From Lytechinus pictus (Eukaryota; Echinodermata; Echinoidea; Temnopleuroida; Toxopneustidae): a DNA stretch of 64,000 nucleotides. The stretch covers positions 21,048,617 through 21,112,616 of the forward strand of contig NC_087261.1 in NCBI RefSeq assembly GCF_037042905.1. Reading direction: 5' to 3'. The first letter of the stretch is position 1. Each line of letters opens with the position of its first letter. Below, one piece after another: positions 1 through 13,103 of this stretch. A program made the position numbers and the translations under genes. The notes beneath the pieces were generated by a model that saw nothing but the letters and a program-made list of their open reading frames with translations, searched no databases and was not told where the DNA came from.

Positions 1-3
1 ACT

Positions 4-119
4 CAGTAGCGTACCGTGACTCGGAGGAGACAAAGCATTGGGGGGGCAAAGCATTGTTCACAGACAATGCACTGCCCCCCCCCAATGCTCTGTCTCCTGC
101 GGTTCACGGTACGCTACTG
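4..119. repeat. Inverted repeat (hairpin) flanking a microsatellite
   Basis: Arms at about 4-46 and 75-119 are near-perfect reverse complements: the left arm begins CAGTAGCGTACCGTGA and the right arm ends TCACGGTACGCTACTG. A smaller hairpin (GCATTGT / ACAATGC) sits in the loop. The right arm runs straight into the CTA array. No gene is visible here. Confidence 0.8.
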
Positions 120-152
120 CTCCTACTACTACTACTACTACTACTCCTACTC

Positions 153-191
<39 letters not shown>

Positions 192-230
192 ATCCTACTA
201 CTCCTACTACTCCTACTACTCCTACTACTC

Positions 231-266
<36 letters not shown>

Positions 267-413
267 CTACTACTACTCCTACTACTACTACTACTACTAC
301 TGCTGCTGCTGCTACTACTACTACTCCTACTACTCCTACTACTACTACTACTACTCCTACTACTACTACTACTACTACTACTAATCCTACTACTCCTACT
401 ACTCCTACTACTC

Positions 414-462
<49 letters not shown>

Positions 463-489
463 CACTACTACTACTACTACTACTACTAT

Positions 490-525
<36 letters not shown>

Positions 526-545
526 TACTACTACTACTACTACTG
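118..545. repeat. CTA/ACT trinucleotide microsatellite, about 430 bp
   Basis: An almost uninterrupted (CTA)n array with CTC, CTG and AAT variants. Long open frames on both strands (poly-Leu, poly-Thr, poly-Val) are by-products of the triplet repeat and are not genes. Confidence 0.95.
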
Positions 546-610
546 GTGCATACTGCTGCTGCTATACTACGACTTCTGCTGTTACATTTATGATGATTAC
601 AACAAAGTAA

Positions 611-1321
611 TAATAAAACACATATAATAGTAATGTTACGAAGGAATCAACAAGACACAAAATATATTATGTATTTTGTTGTCCATGGATTTTTTTTAAA
701 TCTCACAATTCACTGGAGAATGTCCACAATGATTCAAGTTATACATGAGAAGGGCTATTTTGAACACCATATTTCAAGCAGTTTCCGGTATTTTGTATCA
801 CAGATCAAGTGTGCAGTTCATTTATTGATTTACTTTTTTAAATATTTTTTTAAGATGACACACGATATGTCACCGGATACTTCTTTTTAATCAGTTTGTT
901 CGATAGCAATTTATTTGATTATAGGGAACTCATAATCCAAATTGCGCAAGTTATTACGAAAATTGTGCTCTCGTACAATCTTTCAACTTTGTCCTCAAAT
1001 CTATCGGCATAATATATGACTTGTTAAAAACCTTTCAATGACTCAATGTAAAGATTAAAATAAAAAGTCTACCATTACCATTCTTCGATACCGCCTTGTT
1101 TAATACTCATCGAAGAATCGGGGAATACCCTCGTGACGTACAGAGGGTACAGAGTTAGTCTCACAATTCAGACTTTGTATTTAGTGTACAATTCATGCAT
1201 TAAATTTTCCATATCAAGTTCTGCTACCTGATGGCCATTTAATTGACGTAGAGAAACTGTTTGCATGAAAAAAGAATGATAATGACATCTCGTCTTTCTC
1301 CCATACGGTTACAAAATAACA
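611..1321. other. No gene recognised
   Basis: AT-rich sequence with short random open frames. I see no splice-bounded coding block, RNA gene or repeat that I recognise. Confidence 0.5.
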
Positions 1322-1697
1322 TTTCATAAACCCAATAAAACCCAATTATGCGGCTAATAGCAGCATAATTTGGTCGTAAAATCAGAGGAGGACAAGAGTT
1401 ATCCGCATTATTCTGATGCTGCTATTATCCGCATAATAGCGGCATCGGAAAAAGATTTTTAGTTTATGAACGTATTTCCAAATAATGCGGATAATTGCCA
1501 TGGTGTGGTCACAAGGTCACCCATTTCCAACACAACCGCATCGGAGGGGGCGTGTCCAGTTGTCATGACGATTATCCGCCTTTTTCAGGACGGGCGCTCG
1601 TAAAAATAATGCGGATAATTTTCGGAGTTTGTGAACGCAATTTTTATTGAATTATCCGCATTACTATTGGAGGATAGATTTTATTGGGTTTATGAAA
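1322..1697. mobile_element. MITE-like element with 19-bp terminal inverted repeats
   Basis: Starts TTTCATAAACCCAATAAAA and ends with its exact reverse complement, 376 bp in all. Inside, short motifs of the type CCGCATTATT / AATAATGCGG recur in both orientations. There is no transposase. No clear target duplication is visible. Confidence 0.7.
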
Positions 1698-3076
1698 GGG
1701 GTAAAGTTCACGACCAGCTACAAGCTCATCCGACAGGATAATAGAAATAATAATAATGTGATTTGTAATGCGCCAAATCCACTCGGCAGAGTGCCCAAGG
1801 CGCAGTGAAAGAAGGAAAGAAAGAAAGAAAGAAAGAGAAAAATTACAAATATAATAGAAATAGATTCAGGAACAATTAAGAGTAGGAAGCATTAAATAGA
1901 CGAGTAAAATAACATGCGAAATTCCATTAAAAATTCTTGTGGAAAGAAGGGAACTGGGACATTGTTTTAAAATTTCATTCTCTATTCTTGTTTAAGTTGT
2001 TTTGAACAACATTGGCGGTGCGGAGATAAGAGAGTCGATTTTTTGTTCTTCAAAATTGTTACATACTCACTATTATTTTCAATTTTATTATCCAAAATTT
2101 AATATTTACGAGTCTATTCATTACACTTTCAGATTTTGTTTCAACTAATCAACATTTGGTTCAACTACAAACATCATATCTCATTTGATTTGGCATGAAA
2201 CTTCGCTAACAGTGGTTAGGTTCAAATGTAACCAATAATGGGTTGAAAAATTTTTGAGTGTACAAAGTATAAAATGTAAACGCATCCCTGTTATCGGTAT
2301 CTTTAAAGTAATCGACCCGTAAAGATCAGGCATGATTTGCGTTTTGACTTTAACCGGGGCACAGGACGGTGGGCGTGTAAATGCTAACAGGTCTGCAAAT
2401 TGAGACTAAATATTTCATGGTTCAGCACTCGCGCCCGAGTAACAATTTATACGCCACTGGTCATCATCTTGGGGAATACCCTTTATGCAAATGAGTGTTT
2501 ACAATCGGAGGGCCTATTTGTTGTTGACTCATTGTTAATGACTCATAATATTTCTATATCAAAGGGTAGGATTAAACTGGCCCTGAAGATCGCATGGTAT
2601 CGGAGGAAGTGAGGAAAACACCATGCCCTTATCAGCATAGAAAAAGTAGAGAAAATAAAAATCAAATCCTTGTATCCAAAATGTCAAACATTAAATGACA
2701 AATCAACTGGAAACGTATTATTCGGTCGGTCTTTGTTTTAAATCTCAAATCTGAAATTCAACAGATCTCATTAACATTGTAGAAACATAAAAAGTGCTGT
2801 AACAGAGCCTATCTCGTACTTTATCTCCACTAGCCATAGCCCCTCCCCCTCTTGCCTTCTTCGGAAAACAATTTCCTCTCTCATTAGTCCTACCGACAGC
2901 ATGTCGTAATTTAAATTCCGTTTTTGAATTCATATCGCATTTATGCTTTAAAAAATGAATAAAACTAGATATAACGGGCGAATTAATGTTAATATTTTGA
3001 TATGAGAGCATATAAAAGACGAGAGACGAAGGGAGAATGGGGCGGGAAAGGGTGGCGGGGGGGGGGTAAACGGAGA
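1698..3076. other. No gene recognised; short GAAA microsatellite
   Basis: A GAAA-rich run lies at about 1805-1842. It follows a short stretch (1765-1800) resembling a SINE tail, with GCGCC...AAGGCGC. The rest is AT-rich and has no supported gene. Confidence 0.5.
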
Positions 3077-3376
3077 GAAATAAATAATAATAATAGTCAG
3101 TTCTTGTATAGCGCATAACACATTATGAATAACGTCTCTATGCGCTTCCAAAGGACTTGGATATTATTACCCTGGCTGTATAGCTCAAGCAGCTTTCACG
3201 CGCTCGGCATTTCAAGGAATAAATTCCTGCCAGGTACTTATTCACCTCACCTGGGTTGAGTGCAGCACAACGTGGATTAATTTCTTGCTGAAGGAAACTA
3301 CGCCATGGCTGGGATCTGAACCCACGACCCTCTGTTTCGAAGTCCGGAGACTAATCCACTGGGCCACAACGCTCCA
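3077..3376 (-). mobile_element. tRNA-derived SINE
   Basis: Read on the minus strand, the head at about 3376-3305 has an A-box-like TGGCCCAGTGGATTAG and a B-box-like GGGTTCAGATCCC. The body contains CTCAACCCAGGTGAGGT. The tail ends GCGCTATACAAGAAC followed by (ATT)n at the low-coordinate end. The same body recurs at 16055-16288. Confidence 0.8.
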
Positions 3377-3998
3377 CATCGGGAGAGGGGGTGAGAGAGA
3401 GACGTGTGGGTAAAGAAAAGATATGAGAGACTGAAGGCTTATGTGGGAATAACCAATACCGTATTAGATCAAAACTAATCTAGCGGAGAATATAACATTC
3501 ATAAGACTTATGAACATTTGCATACATAATTCTGTAACCCTCTCATTGCCGTATTTGGAAGTCAAGTTCATTGATAAAAAGCATATGGAAATTATAATAA
3601 GTAGATAACCCGGTATAGATAACAGTCCCAATCTATCACGACTATATTTTATGTAAGTTACACGTAATTGATTCTTTTTTACAATTCTTCATTCGTAGTA
3701 AGGTATTTATTTTTATTGTTGAAATAAAAATATGGGTAAATGTAGGGGCACTATAACATTAAGAAAAAAGATTAAGTGTATGTGTAAAATATACAAAAGG
3801 TAACTTAACTAATTATTCTTCGAACGATCACAGTACCACCACGTTCAATTCACTTGTTATCGGAGCCTGGACTTTGCGCAATCGCGATGTGTCATGCAAA
3901 AAAGGATGTAAACAAAAAGATGCGCGCGCACCTTATGACTTATGTTTATTCAACAGATATACTAATGCTATTCTGTCAATACTAGATGACCGCCCGTT
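3377..3998. other. No gene recognised
   Basis: AT-rich intergenic DNA upstream of the actin promoter candidate. No coding block or recognised repeat. Confidence 0.45.
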
Positions 3999-4060
3999 CC
4001 TTATTTGGTGAATTAGTCAGTATCTCCTCCAAAAGTGAAATAGTCTCAAATTGTATAAAA
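3999..4060 (+). promoter_or_regulatory. Candidate actin promoter: CArG box plus TATA box
   Basis: CCTTATTTGG at 3999-4008 is an exact CC(A/T)6GG CArG box, the serum-response-factor site known from many actin promoters. TATAAAA lies at 4054-4060. A start site about 30 bases below the TATA box (near 4085) would put the CArG box near -80, a usual spacing. Donors CAG|GT at 4143/4144 and 4293/4294 could end a short untranslated exon joined to the acceptor at 4760. The motifs are seen; the link to the gene is inferred. Confidence 0.5.
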
Positions 4061-4731
4061 GGGTCCAGCAAGCCTCTAGATTTCATGCAAAAGGCGACAA
4101 CTAGCAAACTAGATCTTCTCAGAGAAACTTGCGATATCAACAGGTGTATTTATTGTCCAAGCATTTTGACTTCTCTGTACCTGTCAAGCCGAAGTTTAAT
4201 AGACGAATCACCTACCTATTTTCAACGAGCCAAAATTATTTTCGGCGAACATTGAGAATACATCTTGAAGAATTTGAGACCTATCCTCAGCAGGTAAAAC
4301 AACTTCCTCACCAGGATCACTTTGAGTTGATTTTCGACTGCTTAAAAATATGCACACGTTTAACTTGAATTTTAGTGATTTAACATTGAACATTCAAAAC
4401 TTAACCAAGTTATCTTTGGTCATTTGGGAGCTGTTATCTAATACAATATAATTATATAATACATACCTTGGTTATATACTGAGTTGAAACGAATACATGT
4501 TTATAAATAATGTATCAATATTGTTATGATTGTTATGTTGATTTTATCTATCATTATTATTAGCGTTCTGTAACAAGATATTGGTGCATAATGATGGTTC
4601 TGTACGAATTACAATTAAATGACATGACGTTGGAGATGGGGGGGGGGGGGGGAGGTGGCGGCGATATGTCAGATTTGAAACAAGCTTACTCTGATTATAT
4701 CATGTGAATCTCCAGTGCGATAAATTATTAA

Positions 4732-7918
<3,187 letters not shown>

Positions 7919-8560
7919 ACAGACTATCACAGACATTTCATAAATATCAGGACATCTATTACACGACATGCGCTCCGATTTCGTAATATTTCTGCCCCCT
8001 TTATAGGTCATGTGCGGGGATGGGGGTGGCGACCCTCTCCAAAAGGCCGTTGTACAAAATTCGAATTAAAGGGAGGGGACACCTACCCCCCCCCCCCACC
8101 CCGATCACTGCCCAGGATAAAGGGCGTGATGAGTAAACATATTTTGGAGGGCATTCGGGAATAGAGGTGGTTTTTGTTGGGCGTTTTCTATCGAATCTGT
8201 GTGGTGTATTTAAATATTGATATTGTGTTATACATTGTAAATACATCGTTAGCTCATTATTTAAGTGTTCGTTTCAACTTTAGTTATAATGTTTTTTTTT
8301 TGTATCCGACATGCAATAACATGTGCATTATGTTTGTATGCAGGGATCCCCTTTCCATGGAACGTGAAGTTTTACATATTGATATGAACTGCTGTTCTTT
8401 TCTTTTAATATACACAACGGGTAATCGTTATGTACGTTATCAGACGTTGTTTCTATTTTTACATAAATTATTGATTGATTTGTGTTTACAAAGAGATAAA
8501 ATTTTGCTGAATATTATATACATATTTATATTTGAAAATAAAGTATTCAAATCAATAATG
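7919..8560 (+). other. Actin 3' UTR with poly(A) signal
   Basis: AATAAA at 8537-8542 is the first well-placed polyadenylation hexamer after the stop at 7916-7918. It gives a 3' UTR of roughly 640 bases. Actin 3' UTRs are typically isoform-specific. Confidence 0.5.
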
Positions 8561-8620
8561 AGTCTTTGGACGAGCATTTAGTTCACAGGTCTGCCCTTTG
8601 GGAGAGAAAATGAATTGGAG

Positions 8621-8857
8621 AAGAGGAGGGGCGAGGGAGAGATCATAAGTGACAGATAGAGAAAAGGGAGAGAGAGAGAGAGGGGGAGGGGGGTAGGAGA
8701 TTGTGTAAGAGAGAGAGAAAAGAGGAAAGGGGAAGAATCCAGAGACGATATTTTTCTTAAAGAGATATAGATAGATAGATAAATAGATAGATAAATAGAT
8801 AGATAGATAGATAGATGGATGGATGGATGGATGGATAGATAGATAGATAGATAGATA
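8621..8857. repeat. GA-rich tract and (GATA)/(GATG) microsatellite
   Basis: GAGAGA-rich sequence at 8621-8740 is followed by tetranucleotide repeats GATA and GATG at 8766-8857. The reverse-strand open frames here are repeat artefacts. Confidence 0.85.
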
Positions 8858-8860
8858 CGA

Positions 8861-10239
8861 AAATATATGCTATGCTGCAAATCAAAACAATATGGAAAGC
8901 AATTAAAGAAAACCATTCACTCTTTCTGTTTAAAAACTTATGAAAGAATCACGAAGTTTCTAACACCGAGTGACGTCACTGATCAGGGGTCAGTGAAAAG
9001 CACGGCAAAGAAGCCCCTTTTCGAAGCCCAATAAATAGAGCTATTCTCAAGCATATAGCAAGTGGTGCAAATGCATGAAACGTAACACATTTCGGTTACT
9101 ATGATTAATTAATTTCGCTTTTCCATGGACTTTAAAACAGGAGTAGCAAACTGGTAAAAACAAAAGAATTTCCTCCGAGAAAATGGTGTCCATTAGGATC
9201 AATAGTATTCTACTATATATGAGGAAAGTATAAGATGATAAAGGAGAGGGCTAAGGTGAAGAGAAATGTATTAAAAACATACCCCCCAAAAAAAATATAC
9301 AAGGGAAATGAGCAGCTAGATTAAAGAAGAAATAATAAAATAATGAAGTGATGGGAGCATAAATCAAAGGGGGCGTGAAGAGGAGAGGGGCGGGGGACAT
9401 GAGAGCGGCTGAGAGGAATTTTCGGGAAAAAATGAATGACAAATTAATGACATCATTGAACAATGGTGAAGAACCGGTCTTATCACACTCAACAAAATAA
9501 ATTTGAATGAACCGATTATCAACTTAGACCCAAACACTGGCGTGTACAGGGATATTATTTTAACAATAAAATGTCAAAATCTCTCACAAAATTGAATTTT
9601 TGAATCTTGTGTTCGCTCGCTCGCAACATTTTTGTTGTTGTAAATCTGCGCGATACGCCATGTTTAGCCCCCTCAAAACCTTTGGCTCAATACGAACTCG
9701 AACAATGCCTTTAACAATTTAACCCCCCCCCCCATACAGGTCTAGTCTATATTTGCAATCCCTGGTTTAATTATCAGTTTTCTTTCAATTAATTAATTTT
9801 TTTTTTTTCATTGATAATGGATCTATCGTGATTGAGGATACTCCATAGTCATTGTCCTGATCTGTCGCAAGTTATAATTATTATATCCTATAGGCATATG
9901 ACAATAGGCCTACTGGAGTAGAAGTAAAGTTCGAGTGATTGAATTGTTCCGTATAGCAGGCAGTGTGGCACTAAGATGGCAATCAATTAGTAATAATATT
10001 CATTAGCTGATTCAATTTTATTGAACTTATTGTAATTACAACACCTGTTATAACATTACGTCCTGTGGCGTGTGACGAGAAACTATAATGATAAAATATA
10101 ATAGATAATAATGTAATAATTTTTTGTTTACCCAAGGTTGCCACTTCAGTTTAAAAACTCTTCTCCCTACGGGCCCTACTTACCATAAATGCTATCAAGG
10201 ATATTATGGATTTAGGCAGTCAATATTGTTATCTATAAA
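8861..10239. other. No gene recognised
   Basis: AT-rich intergenic DNA with a poly-C run near 9723-9733. I found no exon with flanking splice sites and protein resemblance. Confidence 0.45.
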
Positions 10240-10248
10240 CTTATCTAA

Positions 10249-10372
10249 ATAATGATGATGATGGTAATAATAATAATAATAATGTTTATAATGATAACAA
10301 TAATGATAATAATAACACAATAATAACAACAATAATAATAACCACAACAACAATAATTATACTAATAATATT
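10249..10372. repeat. ATA/ATG-type imperfect microsatellite
   Basis: Imperfect ATA, ATG and ACA triplets, directly next to the tail end of the SINE that follows. Confidence 0.75.
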
Positions 10373-10378
10373 ACTTTT

Positions 10379-10566
10379 TTACCCATGGTACCCACTTAAG
10401 CTTTTATGAACTGTAATTCTCCCAGCGGGTATTATTTCCCTTCTCCATTCTAAGACGTCGAGCGCCTGACAAGTAGGCAGGAGGTCCCATTTTCTAAGTC
10501 TTTCGGCCGGGGATCGAATCCACGACCAATCGGGGTCTACCACTATATAAGCCACCATTTCCGGTA
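10379..10566 (-). mobile_element. Degenerate tRNA-derived SINE
   Basis: On the minus strand a head at about 10566-10500 shows TGGCTTATATAGTGG (A-box-like) and GGATTCGATCCCC (B-box-like). It is followed by an unrelated body and an ATA-rich tail, so it belongs to a different SINE type from the one at 3077. Confidence 0.6.
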
Positions 10567-10582
10567 TTACTTTATTAATCAA

Positions 10583-11126
10583 AACTACAGAGGACGAATA
10601 TCGTAATCGAGGACATCATACAATAATATTAACACAACAATGTCTTGAACATGGGGCACTGAACCGGAGAGGGGAGGGGGGCTCCCCCCCCCCTTTTCAA
10701 TAAACGTGCATAAAACGTACTAAAATTACCATCTGATTGTGATATTTTGCATGCATAGTGAGCCCCTACTTTTTCAAATCCGTATCGTGGCACCTGTTAA
10801 AAGCTTTACACAAACAGAAAGACACAAACAATAACAAATAAAAAATGGTGTCGTTCAAATATTTGAAGAAAAAAAATGCTCTTCAGAATTTAACATATCA
10901 TGAGAAAAAACATACAAGTAATCAAATTCATTATTAGTCATGACTTAATTTATGACTCAGATAACAAACGAACAAACGTGATTTACATAAATGCGAGACA
11001 TATTGATAACAAATTTCGGCAAAACATATTCTTTCAAAGAGTGTTCAAGCACTTAGTGCATGGTTATGAAATAATGTATGATTAGAGGTATGCTTATAAT
11101 ACCTATATATCATATATATATATATA
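10583..11126. other. No gene recognised
   Basis: AT-rich DNA with a G/C homopolymer pair at about 10670-10692. Nothing else recognised. Confidence 0.4.
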
Positions 11127-11160
11127 CACTGTTCAAAATTATTTTTAAAAATGATTAACA

Positions 11161-11472
11161 GGCGTCCGACTGAATGCATTTCTTAGTACAGGTACACTGT
11201 TAAAAATTATTTAAACAACGCTGTTTACCATGTGATTCGCACAGTGGTTGTATAAACATTTTAAACAAGTGTTTAACATTTTTAACAGCAACGTTTGAAT
11301 TCAAATATTTGATTATCAATAATTTAAGCATGGTTGTTTAAGATTTTAAACACTTGTTAAAACTGTTTAAATAGATACTGTGCGATTCACAAAGTAAACA
11401 GCGTTGTTTAAATTGTTTTTTAACAATGTACATGGACTCGAGCATGTCGAGAAATGCATTCAGTCGGACGCC
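11161..11472. mobile_element. Outer foldback element, interrupted at its centre
   Basis: GGCGTCCGACTGAATGCATT at 11161-11180 is matched in reverse complement at 11453-11472. The arms flank a second, complete TA-bounded hairpin at 11195-11428, so the structure is nested. Weaker symmetry (ATTAACAG / CTGTTAAT) continues outward to about 11130 and 11510. Confidence 0.7.
11195..11428. mobile_element. TA-flanked foldback MITE, 234 bp
   Basis: Begins CACTGTTAAAAATTATTTAA and ends with a near-complement ...TTTTTTAACAATG. TA dinucleotides lie on both sides at 11193-11194 and 11429-11430. The body is a long hairpin with TAAACAGCG arms. Similar size, TA flanks and CAC start recur at 42995, 61556 and 63433. 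Confidence 0.7.
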
Positions 11473-11830
11473 CTCTACCATGTCTACTGTTAATCAATTT
11501 TAACCATTATCACTGATCGGAAGCTTGCTTCGTCACCTTAATGGAGATGCGTTATGGATTTCATTGGATACTGATAAATTATACTTTGCACTAGACCCTG
11601 CTCATTTCAACAGGCCTACTATTGTAAGAAGTTCAGTATTTTCATCAACATGATCACAGATTCGCGGACGTTTACAGGCAGATTTGCTCGTAGCCTATAT
11701 TGAATAACCTGCTCTCCGAATACAATTGATTGGGGGATCCGATTCCCCCCTCCCCCATTTGAATTCATCGATCTTGCGCATCAAACATTTTAATTTCATG
11801 ATGGTAAGACAATTTTAGTATTTTTACTTA

Positions 11831-12436
11831 TTAAAGGGGAATCCAGCCTTGGCCAGAAAATGTAGTGTTGGGAAGGAGAAAAATAAATTAAACAGAATGG
11901 TGAAAGTTTGAAAGAAATCGGACGAGCAATAATAAAGTTAAAGCTGCTTTAAAATTGAGATCACTAATACTACGTAGATTTCAAATTGGCAACTGGATAA
12001 GTAAATTATGACAAGGGGCAAGGACAATTTTCCCATAGGCCATGTACTTAATTATCAGGGATTTGAGGTGTCCTCCTAAGTACCCATTCCCCTGGGGCAG
12101 TAATCTAAATATAACCCATGTAGTACATTGTTTCATGTCCTCATGAAAGAAAAATATAATTTGAAATAAAACTTTAGGGGAAAATGACATTTTAGCCATT
12201 ATATGTATTGGAGTACATGGAAGAGTAGTCCTTGCCTTACATCACTATGACATCATATCCGGCAATTTGAAGTCTCCATGTGTATAGTGTTTACCGATAT
12301 TTACATGTACAACTTTTGAAAATTCATAACTTTCTTGTTGTTTGTCCAATATCGTTCAAACTTTCACCTATCAACATGTCTGATTTTTCTTTTTCTTATA
12401 AAAACAAGTTTTTATTTGGGTTGGATTCCCCTTTAA
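11831..12436. mobile_element. TTAA-bounded MITE, family 1, copy A
   Basis: TTAAAGGGGAATCCA at the left and TGGATTCCCCTTTAA at the right bound 606 bp. Full-length homologous copies or fragments occur at 24681-25282 (inverted) and 19415-19933. The TTAA ends suggest piggyBac- or Kolobok-type target choice. A reverse open frame at 12199-11981 is shared with the other copies by descent and has no known domain. Confidence 0.8.
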
Positions 12437-12724
12437 ACATAATGGATTAAGTGGTAAACAGTAACGGATATTCTAAGTCACCTTACAAATGCAGACATCC
12501 TTTCCGACTACCAGCTCATTGTATATATTCATCCAGTATCTTTGAATTAGTTTCATTTTATTTTCTGCTGCGTTTTCCCGTAAACTCATGAAATCACCCG
12601 TGTTCATGCATTTATGTTGTTCATACATGCAATTTCTTCATTTAGTTGTGAAGTTTGCCATTGTGTTAGTAAAAGCCGAAAAATATTTAGTGAAAGTGAA
12701 ATTAGCTCTACTAAATGCCCATTT

Positions 12725-12970
12725 TCAATCAATCAGTCAATCAATTAAGCTATCAATCGATCAATTAAACAATCAATCAATCAACAATCAATCAATCAAT
12801 CTACAATCAATCAATCAAGCAATCAATTAAACAATCGATCAGTCAATCAATCAATCAAACTATCAATCGATCAATCAATCAATCAACCAATCAATCAATT
12901 GATTAATTATACAAACAATGCAAAAATCAGTCAGTATGTCGATCAGTCAATAATTAATCAATCGATCAAT
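12725..12970. repeat. (AATC)n tetranucleotide microsatellite
   Basis: Imperfect AATC/ATCA repeats, just upstream of the candidate first exon of the next gene. Confidence 0.9.
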
Positions 12971-13015
12971 TCAAATTGTATTTGGACTTTATGTATGCAC
13001 AGTATAATGTATAAA

Positions 13016-13103
13016 ATGATGTATTTTATTTTTAAGGCCTTTGACAAGTGGACATCTCGTTTTATCATCTTCCTCATCCCGAAAATGATACTTCTTGCAA
13101 CAG
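13016..13103 (+). CDS. Candidate exon 1: signal-peptide-like
   Basis: Reads MMYFIFKAFDKWTSRF followed by a hydrophobic stretch and ends at donor CAG|GTAAAG in phase 1, which fits exon 2. In-frame ATGs are at 12995, 13007, 13016 and 13019, so the start is uncertain. ATAAAA-like sequence lies just upstream. The hydrophobic core contains a Lys, which weakens the signal-peptide call. Confidence 0.4.

Noticed and set aside
38..610. Long open frames encoding poly-Thr, poly-Leu and poly-Val
   Set aside because: They arise in every frame of the CTA array; no non-repeat protein sequence is attached.
11981..12199. Conserved open frame, also seen at 24812-25132
   Set aside because: Conservation is explained by both lying in copies of the same MITE; no domain and frame breaks in the third copy.
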